This document shows, piece after piece, positions 25,571 through 37,900 of a DNA stretch of 64,000 nucleotides. Both the position numbers and the translations under genes were made by a program. The DNA lies in assembly GCF_027942865.1 (NCBI RefSeq), contig NC_134510.1, forward strand, positions 35,394,663-35,458,662, given 5' to 3'. Below the pieces are notes generated by a model. It did no database searches and was not told where the DNA came from. It saw nothing but the letters and a program-made list of their open reading frames with translations. The DNA is from Odontesthes bonariensis. Lineage: Eukaryota; Chordata; Actinopteri; Atheriniformes; Atherinopsidae. Within the stretch, counting starts at the first letter, position 1, and the number at the start of each line of letters is the position of its first letter.

Positions 25571-26088
25571 TCACTCAGTGGGGTTACATGGCACTGAAAG
25601 GATCGGATAATTGGCTAAATTACAATAAAACTGAGTTATTAAGTGCATGTAGACACCTTAATCTAGATCGGATCGGATTACTCGCGATTGGATTAAGTCC
25701 CCGAGATAGCTAAACCTGCTTGTAGACGCTGAAGCTCGTGGTGAATCAGACTTTGCGTTCTGCGCATGCTCCAGATGTTTTCCCGGGGTCGTGACCCGGA
25801 AGTCAAAGGAGACGATATTCCTGTTGTTGTCGCCGTCAGAAAGAAACAAACAACGCGATGGAGAATGCTCCGTTGGGCATCGAGTTTGTGCAACAAGCAG
25901 CTCATCACAGACCAAATGTAGAGGGACGTAGCTTCATCTTGCTCTACCTTCGCCATTTTCTCGAATACCTGAGTTGGATTTGATTCATTCACCGCCATAT
26001 ATCCAAGGATAATTACACCTGCTCAAATCATTATTGTAATTTAGCCAATTATCCAATCCTTTCAGTGCCATGTAACCCCACTGAGTGA
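25571..26088. mobile_element. MITE with about 50-bp inverted ends (CACTCAGTGGGG)
   Basis: Left tcactcagtggggttacatg..aattggctaaattacaat (25571-25626) is complementary to 26033-26088 with one mismatch. The interior of about 410 bases is GC-richer than the flanks and has minus-strand frames of 85 and 101 codons that match nothing I recognise. No target duplication could be defined, so the superfamily is open (PIF/Harbinger-type is one option). Confidence 0.7.
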
Positions 26089-27508
26089 GTTATATCTGTT
26101 TGAATGGTAGTCAAGGAGCTTCTGGAAAGGTTGAACCAACAAGACAGCAACAGGACATCAGGGAAGGGTTAGTTTCTACGTGTTCGTACGTACATTACCT
26201 GTTATCAGAACCCGGGCATCTGTTGTGTGGTTAAATGCAGTAAACGCAAACAGAATGAAGCTATTCCTCCAGTCAAAGAAAACACTCCAGATCCATATTT
26301 ATATATAGTTACTCAATTGATATGAAAGGGAAATAGCTGATCAGTGTAGCTATGTTAGCAGCAGATGCTAGTAAACGATGCATTTTGATCAACTGTAGTG
26401 GATCAAGCCAGAGATGTACATAATATAACTCAGTAATGCACGTGTACCATTCATTTCTGAGTCTAAACATTTTGTGTTCACCTCAAATATAGTTTATCCC
26501 CTGGGATATATCCTCTGGGGCTGGTGGTAGATGCAAAGCTGGCTTCATCGGTTGAGCAGGGTGGTTGCCAGCAGGCGGGGCTCAGAGGTGCAGCAGATTT
26601 ATCATGTGACATACTTTACAGACACAGAAATGCATCACCTTTAAACTCATTAAGAAAAAGAATTTTCTGAAAGTTAGCACCTTAAAAACTGGAGAAACTA
26701 GAGCAGTTGTTGCTCTACATTTAGAAACAGTGACCATGACAGACGTAACATGTAAAGATGTAAAATTCTACATGAATAAATACTAAAAGTGGGCTTATTT
26801 AGAGCCTCGGGTGGCTTCTGTGTTAAAAGCTCAGCCCCGACAGGATCGAGTAAACTAAGTGTTAGCAACTTCCTCCTCTGGCAAAAACACCAGAGAAAGC
26901 CTCTGTCCCATTTTAAGGAGCCAACGTTGAGATGCAGAAACTCGTCCAAGGTATCTCACCAACAGAGGGAAACAATTTGAATCCTTCCTTCCAAAACAAA
27001 AACTGAATTATCTTGCTTGGCAGAAATTAAATTTCCAGAATGTTCGGCTCTACATGATTAACTGAGGAAAAAAAAAAAACTGGTACTAGAATCTCCCAGT
27101 GGAAAGGTTACTTTCATACTGGATTTGGAATTTGAACTTTTCATCAAAGGGCTGTGATTGAAGTTGTTTGAAGCCCTTCTGGCAACGCAAAGCTCCATGT
27201 GCTGACAGCAAAATGCCATCAGTCGGAGGCAAAACGTCGCCTGGTGAGTTTCTCAACCCTGTCAGAAAACACAACTCACCACAAAGCTCATGGAAAGTGC
27301 AGAAAAGTCTTTCAGTACAACTTTGATTTACAGTTCAAATAGTTGGGACATGTTAAGCAGTAACACGTTGCAAGTGTTTGGGAGCAACATGTTTTCCTTT
27401 TCTCACTGTACATGGTTTCAGCTCCTCAACATTTCAGGGCCTCACTTGTGAAACCTCTCTTTCCAGCTAGCATCTCTGACCTACTTTGTCCTGCATTGGG
27501 ATGTGTTG
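26089..27508. other. Apparently noncoding DNA
   Basis: Nothing recognised between the CACTCAGTGGGG MITE and the 484-bp hAT element. Confidence 0.4.
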
Positions 27509-27516
27509 GCCGTGCT

Positions 27517-28000
27517 CAGGGGTGCCGCTAGGGATTTTGGGCGCCATGAAAATCATTTTTACTGGGCCCCCAAACAGCCGGCCAGGAGGTCGGTGAAAAT
27601 TTGTGATGCTACTGTACATAAAACTACGCATTTTAATGGTATTTCTGACTATTGTTGCCATATTTGTGAAAAAAGAACAACATGACAGTTGAGGTAGGTA
27701 AACACTGAAATGGAATTCATTTATTTGCTGCAACACTGATACACTGATACTCTAATTCTAAACTCTAAATTTAGGCTACCTGAAAAATACAAAACATAAA
27801 CGTAACGTTTCCAAAACAAATAAAGTTATTGTTACCAGTAAATTGTAAATAAAATATATTTGTGATTATAAGTTAGTTAATAACTTAGTGTCATATTATT
27901 TTTTTGCCAGTATTACAATTTTATTAGGGCCTCTCTGGGCCCCTCTTAATCATGGGCCCCTAGAATCCTTCTCATTTTACCCCCCTTTTCGGCGCCCCTG
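27517..28000. mobile_element. 484-bp hAT element with 8-bp target duplication
   Basis: Ends are CAGGGGTGCCGC... and ...GGCGCCCCTG, flanked by perfect direct repeats GCCGTGCT (27509-27516 and 28001-28008). The 8-bp duplication and CAG/CTG ends are diagnostic of hAT. The interior has gggcccc runs near both ends and an A/T-rich middle without transposase. Confidence 0.88.
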
Positions 28001-28454
28001 GCCGTGCTGGATGAGCGAGCTGTCTGAGGTTGTAGGGACTCGGTTTGAACTCTTTGCCATCATGTGATCGGGCTGGTTGAGAGTTCAAAGGAATAATCTG
28101 ATCTGGCTTTTGAGGATGAAGAGCGTGTCGAGTGTCAGTATGGCATCCTGCAAAGAGCTGAACGACGGGGCAAGAAGGTGGAAATGTACCGAAACGTGTG
28201 CTCTGAACTGACGGCAGGACAAGTGAGAAGTTTGCTAAATTTGGCCAGATGTTCCTGCGGTTGGTTTGTGGACTAAAACCACATAAGTGGGGTTGTTACA
28301 TGAAGGCAACAGAAGTTAAATGAAACAAGGCCATTACAGAGAAGTGAAAAAAAACTATCCATGTGGCTCTGCTGCACTGACGTTTCAGTTCCTGCTTAAA
28401 ATATCAGATAATCCTGTTTCCAAAATAGTTGCAGGTACATTTTACAATACCTAG

Positions 28455-28850
28455 TGTTGGAACTATTTATTCCTTATCTTCATTACTTTGAATTTTGTTC
28501 AAATTTATTCTTGGGTTACTTTATATTTTGTAGTTTAATAATTCTTTTTTGTTTGTTTCTTTGTTTTAAGTTAGACAGGAAGAACTGTGGGTCCATTCCC
28601 CTATAAATATAGGGACTGGTATAGGACCAGGAGGGATGGGGGGGCTATGTTTTTTTTTTACCAGAGCAGGAGAAGCAGCAGAGGACAAAAAAAATTGGAT
28701 CTGTATTATTTGCTTGCCAGCTGGAAAACTAAACCGTCAAAACGCAATCTTCAGGTATTGGACATTGGACTTACGAAACCCAACCCCAGTTCAGTAGTGG
28801 CTTGTTTGAACTTATAGGAATGTTTGGTTTGACAAACAATCGCCACTACA
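28455..28850. mobile_element. Solo LTR (396 bp) of an LTR retrotransposon
   Basis: Starts TGTTGGAACTATT, ends CGCCACTACA, and is flanked by perfect 5-bp direct repeats CCTAG (28450-28454 and 28851-28855). A TATA-like tataaatata sits at about 28600-28609. No internal retrovirus-like coding sequence is next to it on either side, so it is a solo LTR left by recombination. Superfamily (Gypsy or another with 5-bp duplication) not resolved. Confidence 0.8.
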
Positions 28851-28995
28851 CCTAGATTCTTTTAATACATCCACAGTGTGGTTTGGCATCGTCTTGCTGA
28901 AATAAGCAAAGCCTTGCCTGAAGAAGGCATCTGTACATGACGTACACATTGTCTCGCACGCACCTTCACAAACGTAGTTTCCTCATGTCGTGTGC

Positions 28996-29737
28996 GCTGA
29001 TGTACCGATGTAGGCTTTTTAATTGTGTGATGTACCGATGTAGGCTTTTAAATTGTGTGCTGATGTACCGATGTAGGCTATTAAATTGTGTGATGTACCG
29101 ATGTAGGCTTTTAAATTGTGTGATGTACCGATGTAGGCTTTTAAATTGTGTGCTGATGTACCGATGTAGGCTATTAAATTGTGTGATGTACCGATGTAGG
29201 CTTTTAAATTGTGTGCTGATGTACCGATGTAGGCTTTTAAATTGTGTGATGTACCGATGTAGGCTTTTAAATTGTGTGCTGATGTACCGATGTAGGCTAT
29301 TAAATTGTGTGATGTACCGATGTAGGCTTTTAAATTGTGTGATGTACCGATGTAGGCTTTTAAATTGTGTGATGTACCGATGTAGGCGTTTAAATTGTGT
29401 GCTGATGTACCGATGTAGGCTTTTAAATTGTGTGATGTACCGATGTAGGCGTTTAAATTGTGTGCTGATGTACCGATGTAGGCTTTTAAATTGTGTGATG
29501 TACTGATGTAGGCTTTTAAATTGTGTGATGTACCGATGTAGGCTATTAAATTGTGTGATGTACCGATGTAGGCGTTTAAATTGTGTGCTGATGTACCGAT
29601 GTAGGCTTTTTAATTGTGTGATGTACCGATGTAGGCTTTTAAATTGTGTGATGTACCGATGTAGGCTTTTAAATTGTGTGATGTACTGATGTAGGCTTTT
29701 AAATTGTGTGCTGATGTACCGATGTAGGCTTTAATTA
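28996..29737 (+). repeat. Minisatellite, 24 units of 30 or 33 bp
   Basis: Units read 'gatgtaccgatgtaggcttttaaattgtgt' (30 bases; about 15 units) or the same with an extra 'gct' before gatg (33 bases; about 9 units). Variants within units: ctttt, ctatt, cgttt, and two units with tactg for taccg. Both unit lengths are multiples of three, so one frame stays open for 189 codons (28937-29506); a taccg-to-tactg change makes the stop. No gene model supports expression. Confidence 0.95.
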
Positions 29738-30429
29738 AATCTTATGCTGAAGACAAGCCGCATGGCAGCGCTCCTTTTCAGTGTACATGAAACAAGCTCG
29801 GGCTCAGAATACTGTCTTTCTGGGTCACGTTTGTTTGTTTGTGTGCATGGTGGAACATAACTTGCATTTATGCATGCTGTGGACTGAATTCACCGACTTC
29901 CAGCTCTGTTTTTAACGTGCTGTCACAGGACCGGAGGATTCTAACCACTTCATTTCTCTGAGTTGCTTAAAGACATCTTGAACTTTGGATCAGTCGGCAC
30001 CCCTCTGATCAGAAAGATAATTACAACCATTTGCAACTGTAATAAACTACATGTGACCTTAAAGATGAGCAGGTGTTAAGGTCAGCTGCTGTTATATATC
30101 AGGCTCAAGCCTTTCCCCACACGGTATTTCAGAGTTTTATCAAGCTGCTCTTCATCCATGAGGTTAATGTTAATGCAAAATCTACCCTCATCCTGTCAAA
30201 ACTGCCTTTTTTCAGCTGAGCTCTTGATTGCAAACACAGCCATGACAGACAGTGGCTGCTTCAGATCAAAGCTGGTACAATCTGCTAATAATTTAAGATC
30301 GTATGAGCTCATCCAAATCCACCAGAGACCTGAAGATACACCTGACGACCAGACCTGCACAGACCTGATTAAAGAGGACTTTTTGAGTTCATTTTGCAAC
30401 TGAACCTGAAATATTCCAAGCAAAAAGGC

Positions 30430-31978
30430 ATACAAGAGACCTCTTTATTGGATTTATTAGGTTGTATTCAGACACTCAAAACCGATCAGCTCATCACTAG
30501 TAATGCTGTTTTACATCATTAGAATTCATGGAGCTGTAAGAGAAGACCACCAGTCAGGTTAATTATGCTACCTGCGTATAGCCGTAGGTTAGCGAGTCCA
30601 ATACAGTCCGTCATATAAAATCGAAGGGCAGTCAACAATGATTAAAACATGATCAACACTGTGCAACGCAGTAAAAGTTCCTTTCAAACACAACCATGGA
30701 CCTTTTTTTTTTCTGAGGAAAAAAAAAAAAAAGTAACAAGACACCAGAGAGGGATTTTAGTTAATAACACTACATATACCTAAAAAGACCACCACTGCTT
30801 TACATTTGCCCAGTTTGTGACAAGGTCGAGCATGAAAAGAAAGAAAGAGGGGGGGGGGGAGAAAAGAAAAGAAAAAGCGGACTGATGTTGAACTGTACAA
30901 TTGTTCGGAATCTCTAGATAAATTTCACGGTGAGCCGATGAGCTCTGCAAGCTGTACTAAAGGAAGAAGACAAAATTGCACCAACATTAGAGTATACGTT
31001 TGTTTGTTTGTTTTTCCCACAGACTTTTGACAGCAGGCAATAATCCAGATTTCTGTTTGTGTGCTTTCTGATCTATTCTAAAAACAACCCCCCCTGATCT
31101 GATGGATGGCGACTACTGGCCTGAATGGAAAAAATTATTTTTTGTTTTTGTTTTTGTTTTTTCTGGGACTTCTGCAAAGACACCACAACATGACGGCGTT
31201 CTTTAAACTGCACGGATAAATATTTTTTCAAAAACAGCCACACGGAGGCATGAAGCTGTCGGTTACAGTTCTTCTTCTTCTCTACTCGCTCAACTTTAAA
31301 AACTGCAACTACCAAACTTATTCCCCCACTTTTGCATCAGGAGCCTTGATGAAGGCGTCTTCTTCCGTTACAGTTTCGAGGCGGGAGGTCCTTTCCTGGC
31401 ACGAGCTCGACAGTCTGAGAGGCCGTGCATCTCAAAATGGGAACAATTTAGTCCCCGCCCCCCCCCCACCCTGAAAAACACTAATACAGGCAACATCCAG
31501 TCAACCCTGCCCAGTGACAAATGAGAGCACGCCTTCTCATCTTTTGGAAAACTCACACACAATCACACGCTCACAGGTTTCTCACTCGCTCGCTCGTCTG
31601 TCTCAAACGGTGTTAGTTTTCCAACTAAATAAGAGATAAAAATGTGTTGTTGTTTTTTTGGTTTTCTTTTTCTTTTTTTTTTTTTTTAGGGGTTGTAGTG
31701 ATACATGCATCCGTTATACTGATATACACTTCTTAAAAAAAGTTAAAAAAAAAAAAAAAAGAGAACATAAACAAAAAAAAAAGGTATTAGAAATGCAGCT
31801 ATACAGAGTCTTTTAGCTATTCCAGGGGAGTGAGGGTGAAGGTCGGGTCTGACGTCAGGAAGCCCAGAAGCCCGATGTCCAGGTGTTGTTCGGTTGACAG
31901 GTGGGAGCGGAGGGGAGGGAGGTCGTGTGTGTGTGGAGAAGAGGAGGAGAAAAAGGAGGATGAGGAGGAAGAGCTGGG
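30430..31978 (-). other. rab5a: rab5a 3' UTR
   Basis: After the rab5a stop codon the minus strand continues for about 1.5 kb without a recognisable gene. Two AATAAA signals (TTTATT on the plus strand, 30444-30449 and 30453-30458) come close together and would end a 3' UTR of about 1.5 kb. The stretch has long homopolymers (G-run near 30850; T/A-runs near 31670-31760). The end point is inferred from the signals only. Confidence 0.45.
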
Positions 31979-34900
31979 TTAGTTACTGCAGCAGGAACGG
32001 CTGGTGGGCTGAGCTGTCTCTGTCAGGTCCACGCCCCGGTTCCGTCCGCTGCTGGTGCCGGCAGCTTGGGGCTCGTTCTTGGGTAGCTTCTTTGCTGCAG
32101 GGACAGTAACAAAGCACCAGCGTACGAGTGCATTAGATCAGTGAGTAACTCACTGATGGGGCAGATGCGCGTCTCTCCGACTCAGTCTTTTCCCTGCTAG
32201 GCTTAGCATTGCTAAGCTAAGCTAGCAGAGCAGACACACAGGCTGTGTTCAAAACCACATACTTCCATACTGCATACTCATCGATCAGACAGTATGCAGA
32301 GCGTTTACCCACGATGCATTTCGATCCCGCCCGAGCCGAAATCAGCCGGCCTGAAGCTGATTTCACTTAAGCTCTAATCTCTGTAAACTTTAGCAACATT
32401 TGAAACATTTTCAGGCGAGAAAGTAGTCGTTTAGATCCCCAACGTGTTGAAAACCTGACAAAATACCGGCTGTTTACAATTTTGTTCCCACGAATTCGGC
32501 ACTACTAAAGCTAGCCGTAGGGAGCAACGCACTTCCGGTTATTTTCACAAAATAAAATACCCGTTGCCTTTTATCATAGGGAAAGCCATTACCATACAAT
32601 TGGTGCTTTTGTTTTGAAAACAGGAAGTGAACCGACCCTTGTTGTAGCTAGCTTGAAACTGCCGTTTTGACAGGAAATGACGATCGGCGACGTCACGTTA
32701 CGTTGCATCTTGGGTAGTTTGAGTATGAGTAGTGACCTCATGATGCATACCCAACATTTCGCTTACTCAAACTCGCATACTAACTCAAAAAGTTAGTATG
32801 CGAGTATCCCTCTGGAGTCATGGGTGTAATCGGCCGTTTTTGATTACTTTAGATTTGACCTTTTATATTTCACCTTAAATTTACAACCTCACGTGTGACT
32901 TTACGGTCATTTTTTGCCACGACACACTGTACCAACACAATCATGCAAAAAAAAACAACATCCAAAAACCCCAGCGGGCACTTTCCTTAGAAAAGCCCGC
33001 TTTTACCGTTTCTTCCTGCACCAAACGTGACGACAACATGGCGGAAATCATTCATCGTATGTCTGGTTTTACTTGGCCTATCGGCACAATTAAAAAAAAT
33101 GTTTAAAGTTTGAAGTCCGCACTTTGAACACAGGTTGAGACCTTTTTTGCTGCTAACCCATCTTAAATCGGTTGGAGGTTGATGCGCCGGCGTGTGCGTC
33201 GACTCCAGAGGGTTAAAGCTGTATTATTGATCATCATTTTGAGACATTTACACAGTTTGTGTGAACCGAGTCATGAAAGACAGACTTGTGCTGACATTTA
33301 TGATTGGAATTCAATATCTGACAGGGCTTCAGTGTAAGTTACAGCAGCGTATTCAAATAAGCTAAACAAACAGTGAAACGCCCTCAAGGTGTATCAGCTC
33401 TGGCTTTAACCGGACCAGTTAAACAGAGATAAAAATGCATTGCTTATCTTTTCCTAAACACTTTTCTTTTGTCTCATTGTAAACGTGGAGACAAGGAAAC
33501 GTTAAAAGGAGAGTTCGGCCTTGTCTACATGATCCCGGATATAAACAAGTACTGTTTCTATATGTTTTGTGTCACGGTTTTAGGTTACCGGGAACAAAAC
33601 TCTTTTGAGTGGACGGTGAAGCTGAGTTTATGCCAGTTATATATATTTTGCCTGTTATAGTGTGGAACAGACAGGCCACACTGCATTAGCAACTAGCCAC
33701 TGCTCTCTAGTGGACAAACTGTTCATAACTCAAACTGCAGCCAAAAGAAATGAGTTTAAAAGAAGAAAATAAACTCTTAGAGGTGACCTGAAAGGACCCG
33801 AGAGCTCAGCTGAGACTGTGTCTCCTCCTACACGACTCACAGCAATATTCTAACTATTCACCTTTATCTAAAGAAGACAATATTCCGATTACTTACACAC
33901 GCTGCAGATAAGATATCCCACTTATATTCATGCTTCCATGTTACAGAGCGTAGTCTGATTAATGACTTACACTCACGGTAAAAAATAACCCCAATTTCAT
34001 CACAAGTGAACCTGGCAACTCCGAGTTTGTCACAAGATGAAACAGTGGCCTCATGCAGGCTTTGGTGATCAGAAACTCACGTTTATACGACAATTTCTTA
34101 TTCAGAGTGAGGTTTTAATCAGGTTAATATCAGAATATTAGTGTTTTTCTGTGTACATAAATAAATAGGATCAGTTGTAGACAAACAAAGAAACATTTTA
34201 TATGATAAATGTTACACAGTGTGTAGCTAAATACCTTTTATTTATCTGTAAATTTGTGAAATTAGCATTTAGCTGCTGCTAACAAAACATTTCCATCCTT
34301 TAGTGGCTGAAATCAAACGCTATCAGGAGGTATTTAGCATGTTTATGTACCTTTACGCCCTGATAAACACACTGATGTGACTCATGTGCTCACATAGTTA
34401 GTAGTGTTAGTGATCAGCTCTGCTTGGAAAGTCCACATATTTTTGAAACTGGATGGTACAACAGTGGGGAAACTTACCAATGGCCATGAAAATCTCATTC
34501 ACGTTCATAGAGGTCTTTGCTGATGTTTCCATGAAGAGCAAGCTGTTGTCGTCTGCGTATGACTGTGCATCCTGAGAAAGTTCAACACCCGGATATTCTC
34601 GAGTTAGTTCAAACCAAACAAAACAGGAGCAAAGCAGTCTACAGGATGGAGGGGTGACCACACAGACATGTTCAAAATGAGCCTGTTTTATGTTAACTTG
34701 CACAGAAACACACACAAATTCCAGTTTATTTCTGAAATGCTCATGTTCTTCTTAGATCCTTAAGAAAATGAATGAAGATTTGAAAAGGACAAACCTGGAA
34801 ATCCAGAGCTCTCTTGTTTGCAAGATCAGCCTTGTTCCCAGCCAGGGCTATTACAATATTTGGACTGGCTTGTCTCTGAAGCTCTTTAACCCAATTCTTC

Positions 34901-37900
34901 GCCCGTACAAATGACTCCTGGCAAAGAGAGCAGAGAGGGGTGCCTCAGTTAGTGAAAAATAACAATAAAAACACGAGGATAACAGCCTGAACAGGATGAG
35001 AGCCTGAAGGAAGAATCATTAGGTCGATGCTTCAGAAGGCATATCGAACAAAAAGGTCAAATGAAAGCAGCATTCTTAGCTGGGCAAGATGCAAAGTCGT
35101 ACATTCAAAATAAATAAACACATGAACTCAAAAATGAATCGAATACAGGATGAAGTTTGTTACTTGCTCCTTTGGCCTCATTTCTACCCACTGGATACAA
35201 ACCTTATTGGAACAGAGAGAGGCGTAACGTAGCGAGACGTTGAGATCTATGCAAACAAAGCGTACCTGTGCAGAAACCCTGACTCATTGTGCAGTCAGTG
35301 AGCAGGTGTACAGGCAGCTAGGTGCTGAAAATGAACTGTCACATTTAATCCCACGTCATGGCCGGGGGTCATAGCCGGGGTTCCTCCCCTACAAGCATAA
35401 CCGCATGTGCACACAACCAAGGGGCAAAAGCATGGGTGGCAATCACAGGATTGCAATAAACTGGCATCCTCATCATCTGTAAACTCCTACTTATTTGATC
35501 ATGAAATAAGTCGATCGTAAAAGTAGATTTTACAGTTCAGTTTGATGGAGGTGTTATTAATGAGTTCAGATGAGTAAACGCGTTCATGAAAAGGCTTTAA
35601 CAGAAATGACACCTTTTGTAAATATACCGTACATGACATGAGGGACAGCTAGCTCAGGCTGGGTCGGTACCCGGCTTGGATCTATATCAATCATATCAAT
35701 AGGTTCATTATCAGAGATGCACAGACATTTCTGGACCTCTGCACCATTCTTTCTCTTTAAGCAATTTTATTGAGGGAACAATCATGGAAATTAAGACCTC
35801 CACAATATAAATTCGTCCTCTTTTTTCTAATTTAAAACACACAAAATAGATAAATAAATAAATAAATACAAAAGCAAATTAACATAACATACATAAACAT
35901 AAATATCCTGTCCCCCACCCATCTCCCCTCCCCTGGGGCTTATATTATCACTTCAAGGCTTGTGTTAATTCAGCTTCAAATTGAGTTATCAATATGTTGT
36001 AGAAGGGGTTGCCAAGTTTTATCGAATCGTTTCAGTTTGTTTGCTAGTAAGAACCGTATTCTTTCCAGATGAGATCATTTTACCATTTCCTCCAGCCACA
36101 ACTTGACAGATGGAACCTCTGTTTTTTTCCAAAACCTCAAAATAAGTTTCTTCGCTATGATAAGAGCATAGGACAACAACTGTTGTTGATATTTATTAAA
36201 CTGAGAGAGCTGATCGGAAACACCAAGTACAATCAAAAGTGGGTCTAGTTTCAGCTCCTTATGAAACATATCAGCTAAGGCTTTAAATATGCAAGACCAA
36301 TAAGGGAATAATTTAGTACACAAACACATTCATTAGCCCAGTAGCATGCTCACTATGCTCACTAAGCAGTTGTTGTGCTGTCCTGTGGGTTAAGGTCACC
36401 TGTGTATTATATGAGATTGCTGCTGCTTGTGTTTTTTTGTCTGTGTGTTTGTTCTCTGCTTGTCTGCTTACAGGTGCTCCTGGTGCTTCTAAGGTTGGAT
36501 TCCCCACAAAAGCCGTGAATCGTCTTCAGTTTTGTTTTTACAGGTGTAGCAGCTGGTTGTCGGATTTTTCATTGTTTTTTATGTTTGTCTCTTCATGTTC
36601 CTTTTTTTCTCTTCTTCGCTCTCCCTCTCTCTCTGTCCCCCGGTCCGGTTCGGCACTATTATCACATCATGTTAAATATTGTAACAAAAATAAATAAATA
36701 AAAATGAGGAGTTGATGGGCGTCAAGGGGAGCTTTACATTCATAAAGCTTCCCTTGGCATAGCAAATGTGTTTAGCATAAACGGTATTCAGATTCCAATT
36801 CTGCTGCCATAATGCTGGACAGGACAAGGGAAATTTAAAAAAAAAAAAAAAGTAATTAAACATGTCCTAAAGTGTGCAATGTCAGAGTTTTGAAGTTTAG
36901 TGGCAAAAAAGGTTTATGTGTTATTAGTCGCTGTCGGGGCGATTGACACACGTTATAGATCAGTGGGTGCGCGTGCATAAAGATCAGCTGTAATCATCGT
37001 GATTTCGTTGACAAACATATTTTTTTGACCTATTTATATTATGAGAAATTATGTGAAATTTGATCAATGACGAGTACACTAGTATGTTGTCCAGTTTGCA
37101 TAAAAAAAATAGTAAGCTCAATAGTTTCTGTTTAAAATAAGGTGTTTCAACCGCCCCGACAAGGCGGAGCGGGGTGAAGTTGGTTTTATATTCGACATTC
37201 GCCTATTTTCCGGCTTTGTAATTGTAATTGCGTCACGAAAACCGCACCAATTAGCCTCAGGATGGTATTAATTTGTACAGAAAACCAAGACTAACATACC
37301 ACAGGCTTTATCAACTCACCAAAGTAAGCCTGAAAGATCAGAGTAACCGCGCCGAATATACTTCTAAGTGAACTACGGCAGCCGGAGCGCTTAGGGACCG
37401 TCGCAAAAGTGCAACGACTTTTTTTGTTCTCACTGGATATTCAACCAATGAACACCAAACCACTTCTGATGGGTTTGTGAACTCACTATAAAGCTTTCAC
37501 AGCCTTTTAGTTTCCAGAAAAATCATTTTAGGTAGAACATTTACTCAGTGTGCATAGTTAATTCCATTTTAGACTTTTATTTTGTATTAGCTCTCTTGTT
37601 TTTAAAGATATCATCACCAAACCACTTCTAATGTGTTCCTGAACTCATTGTGTACTTCCCACACCCTTTATTATTAAGGACAACCTTTTCAAGTTTCTCA
37701 AAAAGGCATAAGTACTCACTGTATATGATCCATTCATATTTTTCATGAAGTTGAGTTTGAACCTGTAAATATTTCCTATTATAATTGTTATCATTGGGTT
37801 TTAATGACAAGATGAGGTTTCCTTATAAGCCCACAAGGGTTTCTGACATCTCCAGCACACATTCCTTTTTTTTTAATTTGTTGTGTTTTATGGTGTATTT

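Noticed and set aside
25693..25998. 101-codon minus-strand ORF as a host gene
   Set aside because: It lies entirely inside the inverted-repeat-bounded MITE and has no recognised domain; better treated as element interior.
28937..29506. 189-codon ORF as a repetitive protein
   Set aside because: The frame is a by-product of 30/33-bp units; it starts and ends without gene context and there is no evidence of expression.
28996..29737. CRISPR-like array
   Set aside because: Units are contiguous without variable spacers, and the context is a vertebrate nuclear genome.
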